64,000 nt of DNA. Source: Marinimicrobium koreense. Its GTDB lineage: Bacteria; Pseudomonadota; Gammaproteobacteria; Pseudomonadales; Cellvibrionaceae. Shown here piece by piece: positions 9,087 to 18,258 of the stretch; position 1 is the stretch's first letter, and each line of letters opens with the position of its first letter. Position numbers and translations under genes: made by a program. The notes under the pieces are model-generated. The model was not told the origin of the DNA. It made no database searches and worked only from the letters and a program-made list of their open reading frames with translations. The DNA lies in assembly GCF_003762925.1 (NCBI RefSeq), contig NZ_RJUK01000001.1, positions 1,798,001 through 1,862,000 on the forward strand. Direction: 5' to 3'.

Positions 9087-10829
9087 ATGAGCCAGCCCAA
9101 ACGCTCTCCCGAAGAGCTGCGCAGTCACCGCTGGTACGGCGTCAAAGACCTGCGCTCCTTCGGCCACCGATCCCGGACCGCCCAGATGGGCTACACCCGC
9201 GACGACTACGCCGGCAAGCCGGTGATTGCCATCGTCAATACCTGGAGCGACATCAACCCGTGCCATACCCACTTCAAACAGCGAGTGGAAGAGGTCAAGC
9301 GCGGCGTCTGGCAAGCGGGGGGCTTCCCGGTGGAGCTGCCGGCGTCCACCCTGTCCGAGCCCTTCCAGAAACCCACCGCCATGCTCTATCGCAATATGCT
9401 GGCCATGGAAACCGAAGAGCTGTTGCGCGCCTATCCGGCCGACGGTGTAGTGCTGATGGGCGGCTGCGATAAAACCACCCCCGCCCTGATCATGGGGGCC
9501 ATTTCCGCCAACCTGCCCGCGATTTTTGTACCCGCCGGGCCCATGCTGCGCGGAAACTGGCAGGGCAAGACCCTGGGCAGTGGTTCCGACACCTGGAAAT
9601 ACTGGGCCGAACTGCGCGCCGGCAACATCACCGAGGAAGACTGGCAGGGCGTGGAAAGCGGCATTGCCCGCTCCCCGGGGCACTGCATGACCATGGGCAC
9701 CGCCTCCACCATGACCAGCGTGGCCGAGACTCTGGGCCTGAGCCTGACCGGCGCCGCCTCCATTCCCGCGCCGGATTCGCGCCACGCCCAGATGGCCTGT
9801 AGCACCGGCAAGCGCATCGTGGAAATGGTCTGGGAGGATCTGACCCCGAAAGACATTCTCACCGAGACGTCATTCGACAACGCCATCAAAGTCGCGCTGG
9901 CTCTGTCCGGCTCCACCAACTCGATCGTGCACATCATCGCCATGGCCCGGCGCGCCGGTTTCCCACTGACCCTCGACCGCTTTGACGCCCTGGCTCGACA
10001 CACCCCGGTGATCGCCAACCTGCGCCCCGCCGGCGCTTACCTGATGGAAGACTTCTACTACGCCGGAGGCCTGCCCGCCCTGCAGGAAGTGATGAAGTCC
10101 CTGCTGGATCTGAACCAACTCACCGTCACCGGCAAAACCCTCGGCGAAAACATCGCCGGCGCACGGGTCTTCAACGACGATGTCATTCGCTCCCTCGACA
10201 ACGCGCTGTCCGAGCGGGACGGCATTGCCGTGCTGCGTGGCAATCTGGCCCCCGATGGCGCGGTGATCAAACCCCCCGCCGCGGAACCGCACCTGCTGGT
10301 GCATACCGGCCCGGCGGTGGTGTTTGAAAACCATCAGGAAATGAGCGAGCGCATCGATGACCCGGCCCTGGAGATCACCGAAAACTCCATCATCGTACTC
10401 AAAAGCGCCGGCCCTCAGGGCGCACCAGGCATGCCCGAGTGGGGCCAATTGCCCATCCCGAAAAAACTGTTGGAAAAAGGCGTGCGCGACATGCTGCGCA
10501 TTTCAGACGCGCGCATGAGCGGCACCAGCTACGGCGCCTGCGTCCTGCACGTCGCCCCCGAGTCCCATGTGGGCGGTCCCCTGGCCTTCGTGCAGACCGG
10601 CGACCAGATTGAATTGAACGTACCCGAGCGCAAACTCAATCTGCTGATCGACGAGGACGAAATGGCCCGCCGCCGTGCCACCTGGAAAGCCCCGGAACCC
10701 AAGTTCAGCCGCGGCTGGGGCGCGCTCTATCAATCCCATGTGAGCCAGGCCAACGAAGGCTGTGATTTCGACTTCCTGGAAACCATTCCGGTGACCGACA
10801 TCACCGATCAGGAACCCGATATTCACTGA
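9087..10829 (+). CDS. IlvD/Edd-family aldonate dehydratase (L-arabonate type)
   Basis: A 580-residue iron-sulfur dehydratase that should remove water from an aldonic acid to give a 2-keto-3-deoxy acid. The family landmarks are the N-terminal [29 protein letters not shown] (first cluster Cys), [13 protein letters not shown] (second Cys), [12 protein letters not shown] (third Cys) and the C-terminal [21 protein letters not shown]. The length and N terminus match L-arabonate/D-xylonate dehydratases rather than IlvD (about 615) or Edd (about 605). The products of the genes downstream (a DapA-type dehydratase and a dioxovalerate dehydrogenase) fit the non-phosphorylating pentose route to 2-oxoglutarate. 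Which aldonate is used (arabonate, xylonate, galactonate, fuconate) cannot be decided here. Confidence 0.88.
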   Translation: MSQPKRSPEELRSHRWYGVKDLRSFGHRSRTAQMGYTRDDYAGKPVIAIVNTWSDINPCHTHFKQRVEEVKRGVWQAGGFPVELPASTLSEPFQKPTAMLYRNMLAMETEELLRAYPADGVVLMGGCDKTTPALIMGAISANLPAIFVPAGPMLRGNWQGKTLGSGSDTWKYWAELRAGNITEEDWQGVESGIARSPGHCMTMGTASTMTSVAETLGLSLTGAASIPAPDSRHAQMACSTGKRIVEMVWEDLTPKDILTETSFDNAIKVALALSGSTNSIVHIIAMARRAGFPLTLDRFDALARHTPVIANLRPAGAYLMEDFYYAGGLPALQEVMKSLLDLNQLTVTGKTLGENIAGARVFNDDVIRSLDNALSERDGIAVLRGNLAPDGAVIKPPAAEPHLLVHTGPAVVFENHQEMSERIDDPALEITENSIIVLKSAGPQGAPGMPEWGQLPIPKKLLEKGVRDMLRISDARMSGTSYGACVLHVAPESHVGGPLAFVQTGDQIELNVPERKLNLLIDEDEMARRRATWKAPEPKFSRGWGALYQSHVSQANEGCDFDFLETIPVTDITDQEPDIH

Positions 10830-10886
10830 GGCCGCCACGCGGTAAAAAACACTCGCGAGCAACACAAAAAACACGAGAGAACTGTT

Positions 10887-11780
10887 ATGTACGAAGCCAT
10901 GCGCAACGCCCTGAACGGCATCTCCGGAGTACACATCACCCCCTATGACAGCGCGGGGGAAGTCGACCAGTCGCTGCTGCACAAGGTGGTCGATCGCATC
11001 GCCAGCGCCGGGATTCACAACATCGTCACCGGCGGAAACACCGGCGAGTTTTACGCCCAGGACCTGGACGAAGTCGTGCTCGGTTACCGGATCGCTGTTG
11101 AAGCCAACGCCGGGCGCGCCAAAGTCACCGCTGGCGTGGGCCGCAGCGGTCGGGAGGCGATTCGTCTGGCAAAACAGGCACAAGAGGCCGGTGCCGACGC
11201 CCTGATGATCCACCAGCCACCGGACCCCTTCTGCTCGCCCCGGTTGGTCATCGACTATATTCAACAGATCGCCGACAGCACCGACCTGCCCATCATTGCC
11301 TACGCCCGCAGCCCGGGCCTGGAGCCGGGGCACTTCGTTCGCCTGGCGGAAATAGAGAATGTGGTAGCGGTCAAGTATGCTGTACCCGACCCGATCCGTC
11401 TGGGTGAATGCATCCGCGCCACTCAGGGCAGCCCCCTGCAGTGGTTGTGCGGTCTGGCTGAAAGCTGGGCCCTACCCTTCTACGCTTGCGGCGCCCGGGG
11501 TTTTACTTCGGGACTGGTGAATGTGGCCCCGGAGTTGTCTCTGGCGATTCACGCGGCGCTGGAGCGCGAGGCGATGAGTGAGGCTCGGGCTTTGGTGGAC
11601 CGGATTGCCGAGTTTGAAAAAATGCGCACCTTCGAAGCCAATGGCGCGAACGTGACGGTGGTGAAAGAGGCGATGCAGATTCAGGGATGGCCCGTGGGGC
11701 CGACGCGGGCGCCGGGGGTGACTGAGTTGAGTGAGACACAGCGAGAGGCGTTGAAGGAAATTTTGAAGGGTTGGGAATGA
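10887..11780 (+). CDS. DapA/NAL-family 2-keto-3-deoxy sugar acid dehydratase
   Basis: A 297-residue class I aldolase-fold protein of the dihydrodipicolinate synthase family. The Schiff-base Lys lies in VAVKYA, and the catalytic Tyr probably in IAYARSP. GGNTGEFYAQ replaces the GTTGE motif of DHDPS and recognises the carboxylate of the keto acid. Between an aldonate dehydratase and a 2,5-dioxovalerate dehydrogenase, the expected reaction is dehydration of 2-keto-3-deoxypentonate, or dehydration/decarboxylation of 5-keto-4-deoxyglucarate, to 2-oxoglutarate semialdehyde. It is not close to the Azospirillum L-KDA dehydratase sequence as I remember it, so the precise substrate is open. It starts 57 bp after the dehydratase gene. 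Confidence 0.82.
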   Translation: MYEAMRNALNGISGVHITPYDSAGEVDQSLLHKVVDRIASAGIHNIVTGGNTGEFYAQDLDEVVLGYRIAVEANAGRAKVTAGVGRSGREAIRLAKQAQEAGADALMIHQPPDPFCSPRLVIDYIQQIADSTDLPIIAYARSPGLEPGHFVRLAEIENVVAVKYAVPDPIRLGECIRATQGSPLQWLCGLAESWALPFYACGARGFTSGLVNVAPELSLAIHAALEREAMSEARALVDRIAEFEKMRTFEANGANVTVVKEAMQIQGWPVGPTRAPGVTELSETQREALKEILKGWE

Positions 11781-11822
11781 CAACGGTCTTCAGGAGACAG
11801 CGCTTCGAACGGAATGCTGCGG

Positions 11823-11939
11823 TTGGGTAGGGCGGATAAGGGCAAAGCCCGCATCCGCCGTTACCCAAGTTGCAGTACATAAGGGGCTATTCCCCGCGTC
11901 AAGTTCAGTAACGGCGGATGCGCCTTCGGCTTATCCGCC
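11823..11939. repeat. Pair of REP-like hairpins in inverted orientation
   Basis: The first copy reads GGCGGATAAGGG...GCATCCGCC inside TTGGGTA/TTACCCAA flanks (11823-11868). The second, GGCGGATGCGCC...GGCTTATCCGCC (11913-11939), is the same unit reversed. Related copies occur at 32321, 36403 and elsewhere in the window. Confidence 0.8.
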
Positions 11940-11953
11940 CTACGCGATCTTTG

Positions 11954-12095
11954 GGTGCTAGCTCCCGAAACGATACGATGCTGCCGCGGAGGCTGGGTAT
12001 ACCCTTGTGAGACCGTCACCCGCCTGGACGGCGGGTGTCGAGCCCCCACGGATAGGTTCACGGCGTGTCTCACAAGGGTATACCCAGCCGCAGCA
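11954..12095. repeat. Type-A large palindromic element, copy 1
   Basis: Arms of 23 bp at 11991-12013 and 12067-12089 are perfect complements (core GGGTATACCCTTGTGAGAC). Inside lies a hairpin CACCCGCC-TGGAC-GGCGGGTG (12017-12037), then CGAGCCCCC and GGTTCACGGCGTGTC. A conserved flank, GGTGCTAGCTCCCGAAACG, begins at 11954. The reversed counterpart is at 32105-32297. Confidence 0.85.
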
Positions 12096-12150
12096 CTCTA
12101 TTCAGAGTACCGCTTTTAAAAAACACATAACAACCAACAGGTGAGAGACT

Positions 12151-13092
12151 ATGCGACGGTTGATCGACCGCTGCTTGATGATAGTGGTCCTGATGATGAT
12201 CGCGGGGCCACTGCAGGCAGACGACCACTACCCGGCTGAGCTGGTGAAAATTTATGTTCCCTCTTCACCGGGCGGATCCACCGATGCCATTGCCCGGGTG
12301 TTTGCCAAACACTTTGAGCAGGTGACCGGCAGCGCCGTGGCCATCGTCAACCAGACCGGCGGTGGCGGCGTCATCGCCGCGCACTCCGTCGCGCGCTCCA
12401 AACCCAACGGCGGCACCCTGCTGCTCTACCACACCGCTCTGCACGTCTCCCACGCCCTTGGGCGTTCACCTTATCAATACAAAGACTTTACCCCACTGGC
12501 CACCCTCAGCATGGTCAACGACGTCTATGCCGTGCGCGCCGATGCGCCCTATAAAACCCTGCAAGAACTGCTCGACTACACCCGCAAGCACGAAGGCAAA
12601 ATCACCGTGGGCTCACAGTTCGGTGCCACCACCCAGATCAAGGGCCAGGCGCTGACCCAGTTGTATCCCGAAGGCTTCCGGGTGGTGGACTCGGGCAGCG
12701 AATCCAAACGAATTACCGCCCTGCTGGGTGAGAAAGTGGACCTGATCAGTATGAGCGTTGCGAGCGCACTACAGTTCGAGCGCAATGGCGATGTGCGCAT
12801 TCTCGGGGTCATGAACAACACCCCGGACGCCTTCGCGCCAGATTGGCCCACCGCGCCCAGCCAGGGAGTGCCCGCGCATCTGCCACAAGTGTTTGCCGTT
12901 TACGGTCCGGCCGAACTACCGCAACCGATCATCGATCAGTTCGACAGAATCATGGCCGGGATTCAGCAGGACCTCGCCTATCAAGAGGCAATCAGGAAGG
13001 TGCGCCAGAGTCCCGAATACCGGAACCACAAAGACGCGGCCATTTTTCTGGCCGACGAGTACCGGTTTATTGAAAAAGTGGTGAACCCATGA
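12151..13092 (+). CDS. Tripartite tricarboxylate transporter solute-binding protein (TctC/Bug family)
   Basis: A 313-residue periplasmic binding protein with an N-terminal signal peptide (cleavage expected near LQADDHYP). Bug-family marks are present: the beta-strand and ligand loop VPSSPGGSTDAIAR and the second ligand loop around NQTGGGGVIAAHSVA. It captures a carboxylate and delivers it to the TctAB membrane complex encoded next. The tctB start overlaps its stop by 4 bp. As it sits between sugar-acid dehydratase and semialdehyde dehydrogenase genes, the ligand is probably an aldonate, uronate or aldarate rather than citrate. That is inference from context. Confidence 0.9.
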   Translation: MRRLIDRCLMIVVLMMIAGPLQADDHYPAELVKIYVPSSPGGSTDAIARVFAKHFEQVTGSAVAIVNQTGGGGVIAAHSVARSKPNGGTLLLYHTALHVSHALGRSPYQYKDFTPLATLSMVNDVYAVRADAPYKTLQELLDYTRKHEGKITVGSQFGATTQIKGQALTQLYPEGFRVVDSGSESKRITALLGEKVDLISMSVASALQFERNGDVRILGVMNNTPDAFAPDWPTAPSQGVPAHLPQVFAVYGPAELPQPIIDQFDRIMAGIQQDLAYQEAIRKVRQSPEYRNHKDAAIFLADEYRFIEKVVNP

Positions 13093-13610
13093 GCCGGTCC
13101 TTCACTGAGCGTCTGAATACGGTGCCCACCGACCGCTGGTTTGGCCTCGCCACCATCGGCTGCTCCGGTCTGCTGTATAGCATTTTCTGGCAGGACACTT
13201 TGAAGCCCACCCTGGGCGATCCGGGACCGACCTTGCTGCCCGGATTGATCGCCGTACTGCTGACCCTGATGGGGTTGATTCTACTCATCAGACCTCCGAC
13301 GGACCGCGAACCGGCAGAGGAAACGGATAACGCCGGGACCTTTCGGCCCTGGCGCGGCGCTTTTTCCATTGTCGCGGTCCTCGCCTACGCGTGGGTACTG
13401 CCCAATCTAGGCTACGCGGTCAGCACCGCGGTCTTCTTTGCCCTGAGTACCTGGCTGCTCGGTCGACTGTCATTGAGGGCCGGCGTGCAGTGTTGCCTCA
13501 TTGCGATTCTGGTCGCCGTTGCCACTCACTATCTGCTCGCCTCGGTACTGAACGTCAGCTTACCCGAGGGGGAATGGCTCTACGCATTGAAAGGAGTGCT
13601 TTATGATTGA
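13089..13610 (+). CDS. Tripartite tricarboxylate transporter small subunit (TctB)
   Basis: A 173-residue membrane protein with about four transmembrane segments (LATIGCSGLLYSIF, LLPGLIAVLLTLMGLIL, FSIVAVLAYAWVLPNLG and a C-terminal pair), matching the poorly conserved TctB subunit in length and topology. It overlaps tctC by 4 bp and the large subunit gene by 8 bp, so the three proteins are probably translationally coupled. Identification rests on position and topology more than on strict motifs. Confidence 0.88.
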   Translation: MSRSFTERLNTVPTDRWFGLATIGCSGLLYSIFWQDTLKPTLGDPGPTLLPGLIAVLLTLMGLILLIRPPTDREPAEETDNAGTFRPWRGAFSIVAVLAYAWVLPNLGYAVSTAVFFALSTWLLGRLSLRAGVQCCLIAILVAVATHYLLASVLNVSLPEGEWLYALKGVLYD

Positions 13611-15087
13611 GCTGTTCGCCGCCGGTGTCTGGGAACTGTTGCAGCCCCAGGTACTGATCGTGCTGTTTCTGGCCTGTATCGTCGGCCTGGTGATTGGGGC
13701 TCTGCCCGGGCTTAACGCCACCATGGCGGTGGCGATCATTTTGCCCCTGACCTTCAGCTTCAACGCTCACCTGGGAATGGCGACTCTGGTGGCCGTGTAT
13801 ATCGGTGGTATCTGTGGCGGACTGGTATCGGCCATTCTGCTGCGGATTCCGGGCACGCCTTCATCGGTGGCCACCACCTTTGACGGCTATCCGCTCGCCC
13901 AGCAGGGGCAGGCGGTCAAAGCCTTGGGCACTGCCATGCTCGCCTCCTACGCCGGGGGCATGTTCAGCCTGCTGGTGCTGGTCATGTTTGCCCCGATGGT
14001 GGCGCGCCTGGCGATCAATTTCGGCCCCGCCGAGTACTTTGCCCTATCGGTCATGGCGCTGACCATGGTGGCCGCGCTGGCCGGCAAGAGTCTGGTCAAG
14101 GGCGCGATCACCGCGCTGTTGGGTATGGCGTTCAGCATGGTGGGCATGGCGCCGATTGATGGCACCCCGCGTTTTACTTTTGGGGAAATCAACCTCTGGG
14201 CCGGGATCGGGCTGGTACCATTCATGATCGGCCTGTTTGCGATCTCCCAGGTACTGCGTGAACTGTTTCGGGAAACACCCCGGCCCAAGGTGGATATGAC
14301 CATCAAAGGCGTGGGCGTCACCCTCAAAGAAATCAGGCGCAACCTGGTCAATGTGTTCCGCTCATCCGGCATCGGTGTGGGCATTGGCGTGCTGCCGGGG
14401 ATCGGCGGCGCGGCCTCGAACATGATCGCCTACGCCACCGCCCGCCAGAGCTCGAAAAACCCGGACAGTTTTGGCAAAGGCAATGTCGACGGCGTCTGGG
14501 CGTCCGAGTCGGCGGGCAATGCCAGTATCGGCGGCGCGCTGCTGCCACTGATCACACTGGGGATTCCCGGCGATGGAGTCACCGCCATCATCATCGGCGG
14601 CTTCATGATTCACGGATTGCAGCCGGGCCCCCTGCTGTTTACCGACAATCCCGACATCGTCGGTATCATCTACGCCGCTTTCTTTATTGCCTGCACCCTG
14701 ACATTGCTGTTCCAGTTGGCGACCCTGAGAATTTTCCCTCGGGTGCTGTTGATGCCGCGCCGTTATTTACTGCCCGCCATTACCGTCCTGGCGGTGGTGG
14801 GCGCCTACGCGGCGGACAATAACCCGTTTGATATTGGCGTAATGCTCGCTTTCGGGGTGCTGGGTTTTGTTCTGGAAAAATACCGCTACCCGCTCAGCCC
14901 CATGGTGCTCGGCTTTATCCTCGGACCCATTCTGGAAACCAACCTGCGTCGGGCGCTGATGCTCACCGACGGCCAGGTATTACCCATGGTGACCCAACCG
15001 GTGGCCGCCGGCTTTCTGGTGGTTGCTCTGGCCATTCTGATTATTTCACTCATCCCACACATTCGCCGCAAACAGGTGTCAACATGA
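13603..15087 (+). CDS. Tripartite tricarboxylate transporter large subunit (TctA)
   Basis: A 494-residue permease with about 10-12 membrane helices. It carries the TctA signatures GALPGLNATMAVAIILPLTF near residue 25 and the related second-half GVLPGIGGAASNMIAYATA, plus LGIPGDGVTAIIIGGFMIHG. It uses the ion gradient to import the carboxylate bound by the TctC-like protein. It overlaps tctB at its start, and its last codons overlap the dehydrogenase ATG (ATGA at 15084-15087). Uptake and the last catabolic step are therefore co-translated. Confidence 0.93.
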   Translation: MIELFAAGVWELLQPQVLIVLFLACIVGLVIGALPGLNATMAVAIILPLTFSFNAHLGMATLVAVYIGGICGGLVSAILLRIPGTPSSVATTFDGYPLAQQGQAVKALGTAMLASYAGGMFSLLVLVMFAPMVARLAINFGPAEYFALSVMALTMVAALAGKSLVKGAITALLGMAFSMVGMAPIDGTPRFTFGEINLWAGIGLVPFMIGLFAISQVLRELFRETPRPKVDMTIKGVGVTLKEIRRNLVNVFRSSGIGVGIGVLPGIGGAASNMIAYATARQSSKNPDSFGKGNVDGVWASESAGNASIGGALLPLITLGIPGDGVTAIIIGGFMIHGLQPGPLLFTDNPDIVGIIYAAFFIACTLTLLFQLATLRIFPRVLLMPRRYLLPAITVLAVVGAYAADNNPFDIGVMLAFGVLGFVLEKYRYPLSPMVLGFILGPILETNLRRALMLTDGQVLPMVTQPVAAGFLVVALAILIISLIPHIRRKQVST

Positions 15088-16616
15088 AACTGACCGGACA
15101 GGCTTTTATCGGTGCCACCCGGGTCGCGGGACAGGGCGATGCTCTGCAGGCCATCGACCCGGCCAACAACACACCCCTCGACCCGGTGTACGCCAGCAAC
15201 CAAACGCGGGACGTCGACCGCGCCTGCGAGCTCGCGCAGCAAGCGTTCAGACCTTACCGCAAAACCGACTCAGAGACACGGGCCCGTTTTCTGGAGACCA
15301 TCGCAGAGAACATTCTCGAACTCGGTGACGCCCTGATCGAGCGGGCGATGGCCGAAACCGGCTTACCGCGACCGAGACTGGAAGGCGAGCGGGGTCGCAC
15401 CGTCAACCAGTTGAAACTGTTTGCCGAGGTGCTGCGCAAAGGCCTTTGGCTCGGCATTGAGCATGATCCGGCACTTGGGGAACGCACCCCGCCGCGCCCG
15501 GACCTGCGCTCGCGCAATATTCCCGTGGGCCCGGTGGTCGTATTCGGTGCGAGCAATTTCCCGCTGGCGTTTTCGGTCGCCGGCGGTGACACCGCCTCGG
15601 CACTGGCCGCCGGTTGCCCGGTGATCGTCAAGGCCCACCCGGCTCACCCCGGCACCTCGGAGTTGGTCGGACAGGCCCTTCAGCGGGCCGTCCAACAATG
15701 CGATCTGGACGAAGGTGTGTTCTCCATGCTGTTCGATGCCGGCCACAACGTCGGCGCCGCTCTGGTGGCTCATCCTGCTATCAAGGCGGTCGGTTTTACT
15801 GGTTCCCGCAAGGGCGGGACGGCGCTCATGGCCATTGCCGCCGCGCGTCCGGAGCCCATTCCGGTGTATGCGGAAATGAGCAGCATCAACCCGCTGTTTC
15901 TGCTCACGGATGCGCTGGAAGCCGACCCCGAGGCTCTGGCCGAACAGTATGTGGATTCCCTGCAGATGGGCGCGGGGCAGTTCTGCACCAACCCGGGCCT
16001 GCTGATTGCCCGCACTGGCCCGGCACTTGACCGTTTTATCACCCGGGCCACTGAGAAGCTGCAGGGCTCCCAGGGTCAGACCATGCTGACCCCGGGCATC
16101 GCCCAGGCGTACAACTCCGGTCTTACGTCTCTGGCTGAGCAGCCTGGAGTGGAACTGATTGCCCGCGCGCCCGACGTTCAGAGCCCCAACCAATGTCAGA
16201 GCTCACTGCTCGGTACAGGGGCAGAGCAGTTTCTGGCACAGCCGGAACTTCAATCAGAAGTGTTTGGTTCAGCGGCCTTGTTGGTGCAATGTGACAGCGA
16301 TGCACAGATGCTGGCCATCGCCGAGGGATTGGAAGGGCAACTGACGGCGGGACTGCACTTGACCGATCAAACCGATAGTGCATTGGCGGCCGAGCTGATC
16401 GACCGGCTGGAAACCAAGGCCGGTCGATTGCTGATCAATGGTTTTCCCACCGGGGTCGAGGTGTGCAGCGCCATGGTGCACGGCGGTCCCTATCCCGCCA
16501 CCTCGGACGGGCGCACCACTTCAGTGGGCACCCGGGCGATTGACCGTTTTCTGCGGCCGGTTTGTTATCAGAATTTTCCAGAGGCTCTGTTGCCGCTTGA
16601 ACTTCGGGGTGTTTAA
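15084..16616 (+). CDS. 2,5-dioxovalerate (2-oxoglutarate semialdehyde) dehydrogenase
   Basis: A 510-residue aldehyde dehydrogenase that should oxidise 2-oxoglutarate semialdehyde to 2-oxoglutarate, feeding the TCA cycle. The N terminus FIGATRVAGQGDALQAIDPA is typical of the KGSADH (AraE/YcbD) branch. The catalytic Cys lies in GAGQFCTNPG and the general-base Glu in VYAEMSSINP. Cofactor-binding segments include NFPLAFSVAGGDTASALAAGCP and VGFTGSRKGG. It is last in the forward run and followed by repeats and a bidirectional terminator. With the dehydratases upstream it completes a non-phosphorylating route from pentonates or aldarates. Confidence 0.92.
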   Translation: MKLTGQAFIGATRVAGQGDALQAIDPANNTPLDPVYASNQTRDVDRACELAQQAFRPYRKTDSETRARFLETIAENILELGDALIERAMAETGLPRPRLEGERGRTVNQLKLFAEVLRKGLWLGIEHDPALGERTPPRPDLRSRNIPVGPVVVFGASNFPLAFSVAGGDTASALAAGCPVIVKAHPAHPGTSELVGQALQRAVQQCDLDEGVFSMLFDAGHNVGAALVAHPAIKAVGFTGSRKGGTALMAIAAARPEPIPVYAEMSSINPLFLLTDALEADPEALAEQYVDSLQMGAGQFCTNPGLLIARTGPALDRFITRATEKLQGSQGQTMLTPGIAQAYNSGLTSLAEQPGVELIARAPDVQSPNQCQSSLLGTGAEQFLAQPELQSEVFGSAALLVQCDSDAQMLAIAEGLEGQLTAGLHLTDQTDSALAAELIDRLETKAGRLLINGFPTGVEVCSAMVHGGPYPATSDGRTTSVGTRAIDRFLRPVCYQNFPEALLPLELRGV

Positions 16617-16684
16617 CGTCGAATGGGTCGGGACGTTCCTACGCATTGGCGCGAAGCGTGATCCGACACCACACAGCTGTTCTT

Positions 16685-16710
16685 GTCGGATTACGCTTCG
16701 CTAATCCGAC
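16685..16710. repeat. REP-like hairpin, GTCGGATTA class
   Basis: GTCGGATTA (16685-16693) and TAATCCGAC (16702-16710) pair around CGCTTCGC. A degenerate partial copy ending GATCCGAC lies about 20 bp to the left. The location is between convergent genes. Confidence 0.7.
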
Positions 16711-16746
16711 CTACGTCGACCGCGGAATGCACTCACGGCTTTCTGA

Positions 16747-16780
16747 AATGAAAAGGCGGGCCTTGGCCCGCCTTTTCATT
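16747..16780. terminator. Bidirectional intrinsic terminator
   Basis: Sixteen-base arms AATGAAAAGGCGGGCC and GGCCCGCCTTTTCATT (16747-16762/16765-16780) are perfectly complementary around TT. It sits between the convergent semialdehyde dehydrogenase and GH28 genes. Confidence 0.9.
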
Positions 16781-16795
16781 CCGCTCAACGGGAGT

Positions 16796-18166
16796 TTATT
16801 TCCAGTCGAGCTGACCGTTTACCCGGTTGCCATTGATTTTGACATTGTCGAACACCAGGTTCTGGACATTGTCGAGAACAAACAGGTCGTCGGCTTTCTT
16901 GATGGTAATGTTGCGCAGTGTCACATCCTGCAGCGGATAGCCTTCGGGCGCATACACTTCCAGCACACTACCGGTGGATTCCACGGTAATATCTTCGAAC
17001 ACCAGATCGCGATAGACCGTCGGGTAGTTACCGCCCAACTCACCAGGGTAGTTCAACTGAAACCAGAACAGTTGATCAAAGGACTCAATGGTCATGTTGC
17101 GCACCCGGATATGCTCGGCCACACCACCACGATCCAGGTTGGCTTTGAAGCGCACCGCCGCCTTTCCGCTGCGCAGAATGTTATCGGTAAAGTAGACGTG
17201 GCGAATACCGCCGGACATTTCGCTACCCAGGGCGATACCATCTTCGCCCCCCATGTCATTGTTACGTACCACCACATACTCACTGGGGCGGCCGACCTGG
17301 CGGCCATCGTAGTCCCGACCGGATTTGATCACCACCGAATCGTCCCCGGTGCGGAAGAAATTGTTCTCCACAATCACATAGCGACTGGAGTCCACATCAA
17401 TCCCATCGTTGTTCGGGAACATGCTGTCCACTTTCAGGCCGCGCACAATGGCATGATCGGTATAGACCAGGTGGTTGATCCAGAAAGGTGAGTTTTTGAT
17501 GGTGTAGTCTTCCAGCAATACACGCTGGGCATCGACAATCTGCAGCATGCTCGGGCGCAGGAAGTGCCCCTCGGCAAACTGACGCTCTTCCACCGGGTTC
17601 CCTGCGGCACCCATGGCTCGAAGCGCGTCCATATCCGGACGCTGTTTGTCGTACCAGGGGTGAAATTCGCTGTCTTCGTTGCCATCCAGTGTGCCTTTGC
17701 CGGTCACCGCGACATCCTGTACCTGGTAGGCGTAAATCAGAGGCGAGTAGCCATACATTTCGGTCCCTTCCCAACGGGTCAGCACGGCGGGCAGGTAATC
17801 TTCCGGCTCGGGACTGAACAACAGCGTGGCCCCTTCGCTGATGTGCAGATTGATCCGGCTTTTCAGATGAATCGGACCGTGACTCTCCCATTTGCCCTCG
17901 GGAATGATGACCCGGCCACCGCCGTCCGCACTGGCCTGTTCGATTGCCGCCATGATTGCCGGGCGGGCATCGCTGCGTTTGGCATCGAAGTCGGTGATCA
18001 GATAATCGCGATTGGGAATATTCGGTGGCTGGACCGCCTGGACAATTTCAGAGGCTTTATTCCAGTCCGCCTGGGTGTCATCGTGGCTGTCCAGCGCCTG
18101 GCTCAGGGATGCCGAGGTGGCCAGCACCGCGGCAAGCCCCCAGCGGAACAATGGGTTGATGGTCAT
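16796..18166 (-). CDS. GH28 polygalacturonase-like enzyme
   Basis: A 456-residue secreted beta-helix protein with a signal peptide (cleavage expected near SQALDSHD). GH28 catalytic landmarks are NNDGIDVDS near residue 250, TGDDSVVIKSG and VRFKAN (the family's RxK). The segment that normally reads GHG before IGSEMSGG reads GED (GGEDGIALGSEMSGGI), so the usual conserved His is absent. It should hydrolyse galacturonan or a rhamnogalacturonan oligosaccharide in the periplasm. It is the last of three minus-strand genes; 92 bp separate it from the GH105 gene. Altered specificity or weak activity is possible. Confidence 0.88.
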   Translation of the reverse strand: MTINPLFRWGLAAVLATSASLSQALDSHDDTQADWNKASEIVQAVQPPNIPNRDYLITDFDAKRSDARPAIMAAIEQASADGGGRVIIPEGKWESHGPIHLKSRINLHISEGATLLFSPEPEDYLPAVLTRWEGTEMYGYSPLIYAYQVQDVAVTGKGTLDGNEDSEFHPWYDKQRPDMDALRAMGAAGNPVEERQFAEGHFLRPSMLQIVDAQRVLLEDYTIKNSPFWINHLVYTDHAIVRGLKVDSMFPNNDGIDVDSSRYVIVENNFFRTGDDSVVIKSGRDYDGRQVGRPSEYVVVRNNDMGGEDGIALGSEMSGGIRHVYFTDNILRSGKAAVRFKANLDRGGVAEHIRVRNMTIESFDQLFWFQLNYPGELGGNYPTVYRDLVFEDITVESTGSVLEVYAPEGYPLQDVTLRNITIKKADDLFVLDNVQNLVFDNVKINGNRVNGQLDWK

Positions 18167-18258
18167 AGGATCCTCACTACTGCTGAGTTGTTGTCATGAT
18201 TTATAGAGGCGCTCTCACACGCCCCGACTATTGAAAAGCAAGTCTCGTCCGAACGCAA

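Larger units (their letters stand above)
11781..12150. other. Gene-free stretch filled with palindromic repeats
   Basis: This 370-bp gap inside an otherwise contiguous catabolic gene run holds two inverted REP-like hairpins (11823-11868, 11913-11939) and a large type-A palindromic element (11954-12095), then a short leader with a GGTGAGAG ribosome site for the tctC-like gene. I see no supported coding sequence. The structures could attenuate or separate expression of enzyme genes and transporter genes. Confidence 0.8.

Noticed and set aside
11954-12095. Integron attC site or insertion sequence
   Set aside because: The arms lack the attC core sites (GTTRRRY/RYYYAAC), there is no integrase or transposase in the window, and no target duplication is visible at the edges.
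12151-15087. Citrate-specific TctCBA system
   Set aside because: No citrate enzymes or TctDE two-component genes are nearby, and the locus points to a sugar-acid ligand, so I left the substrate open.
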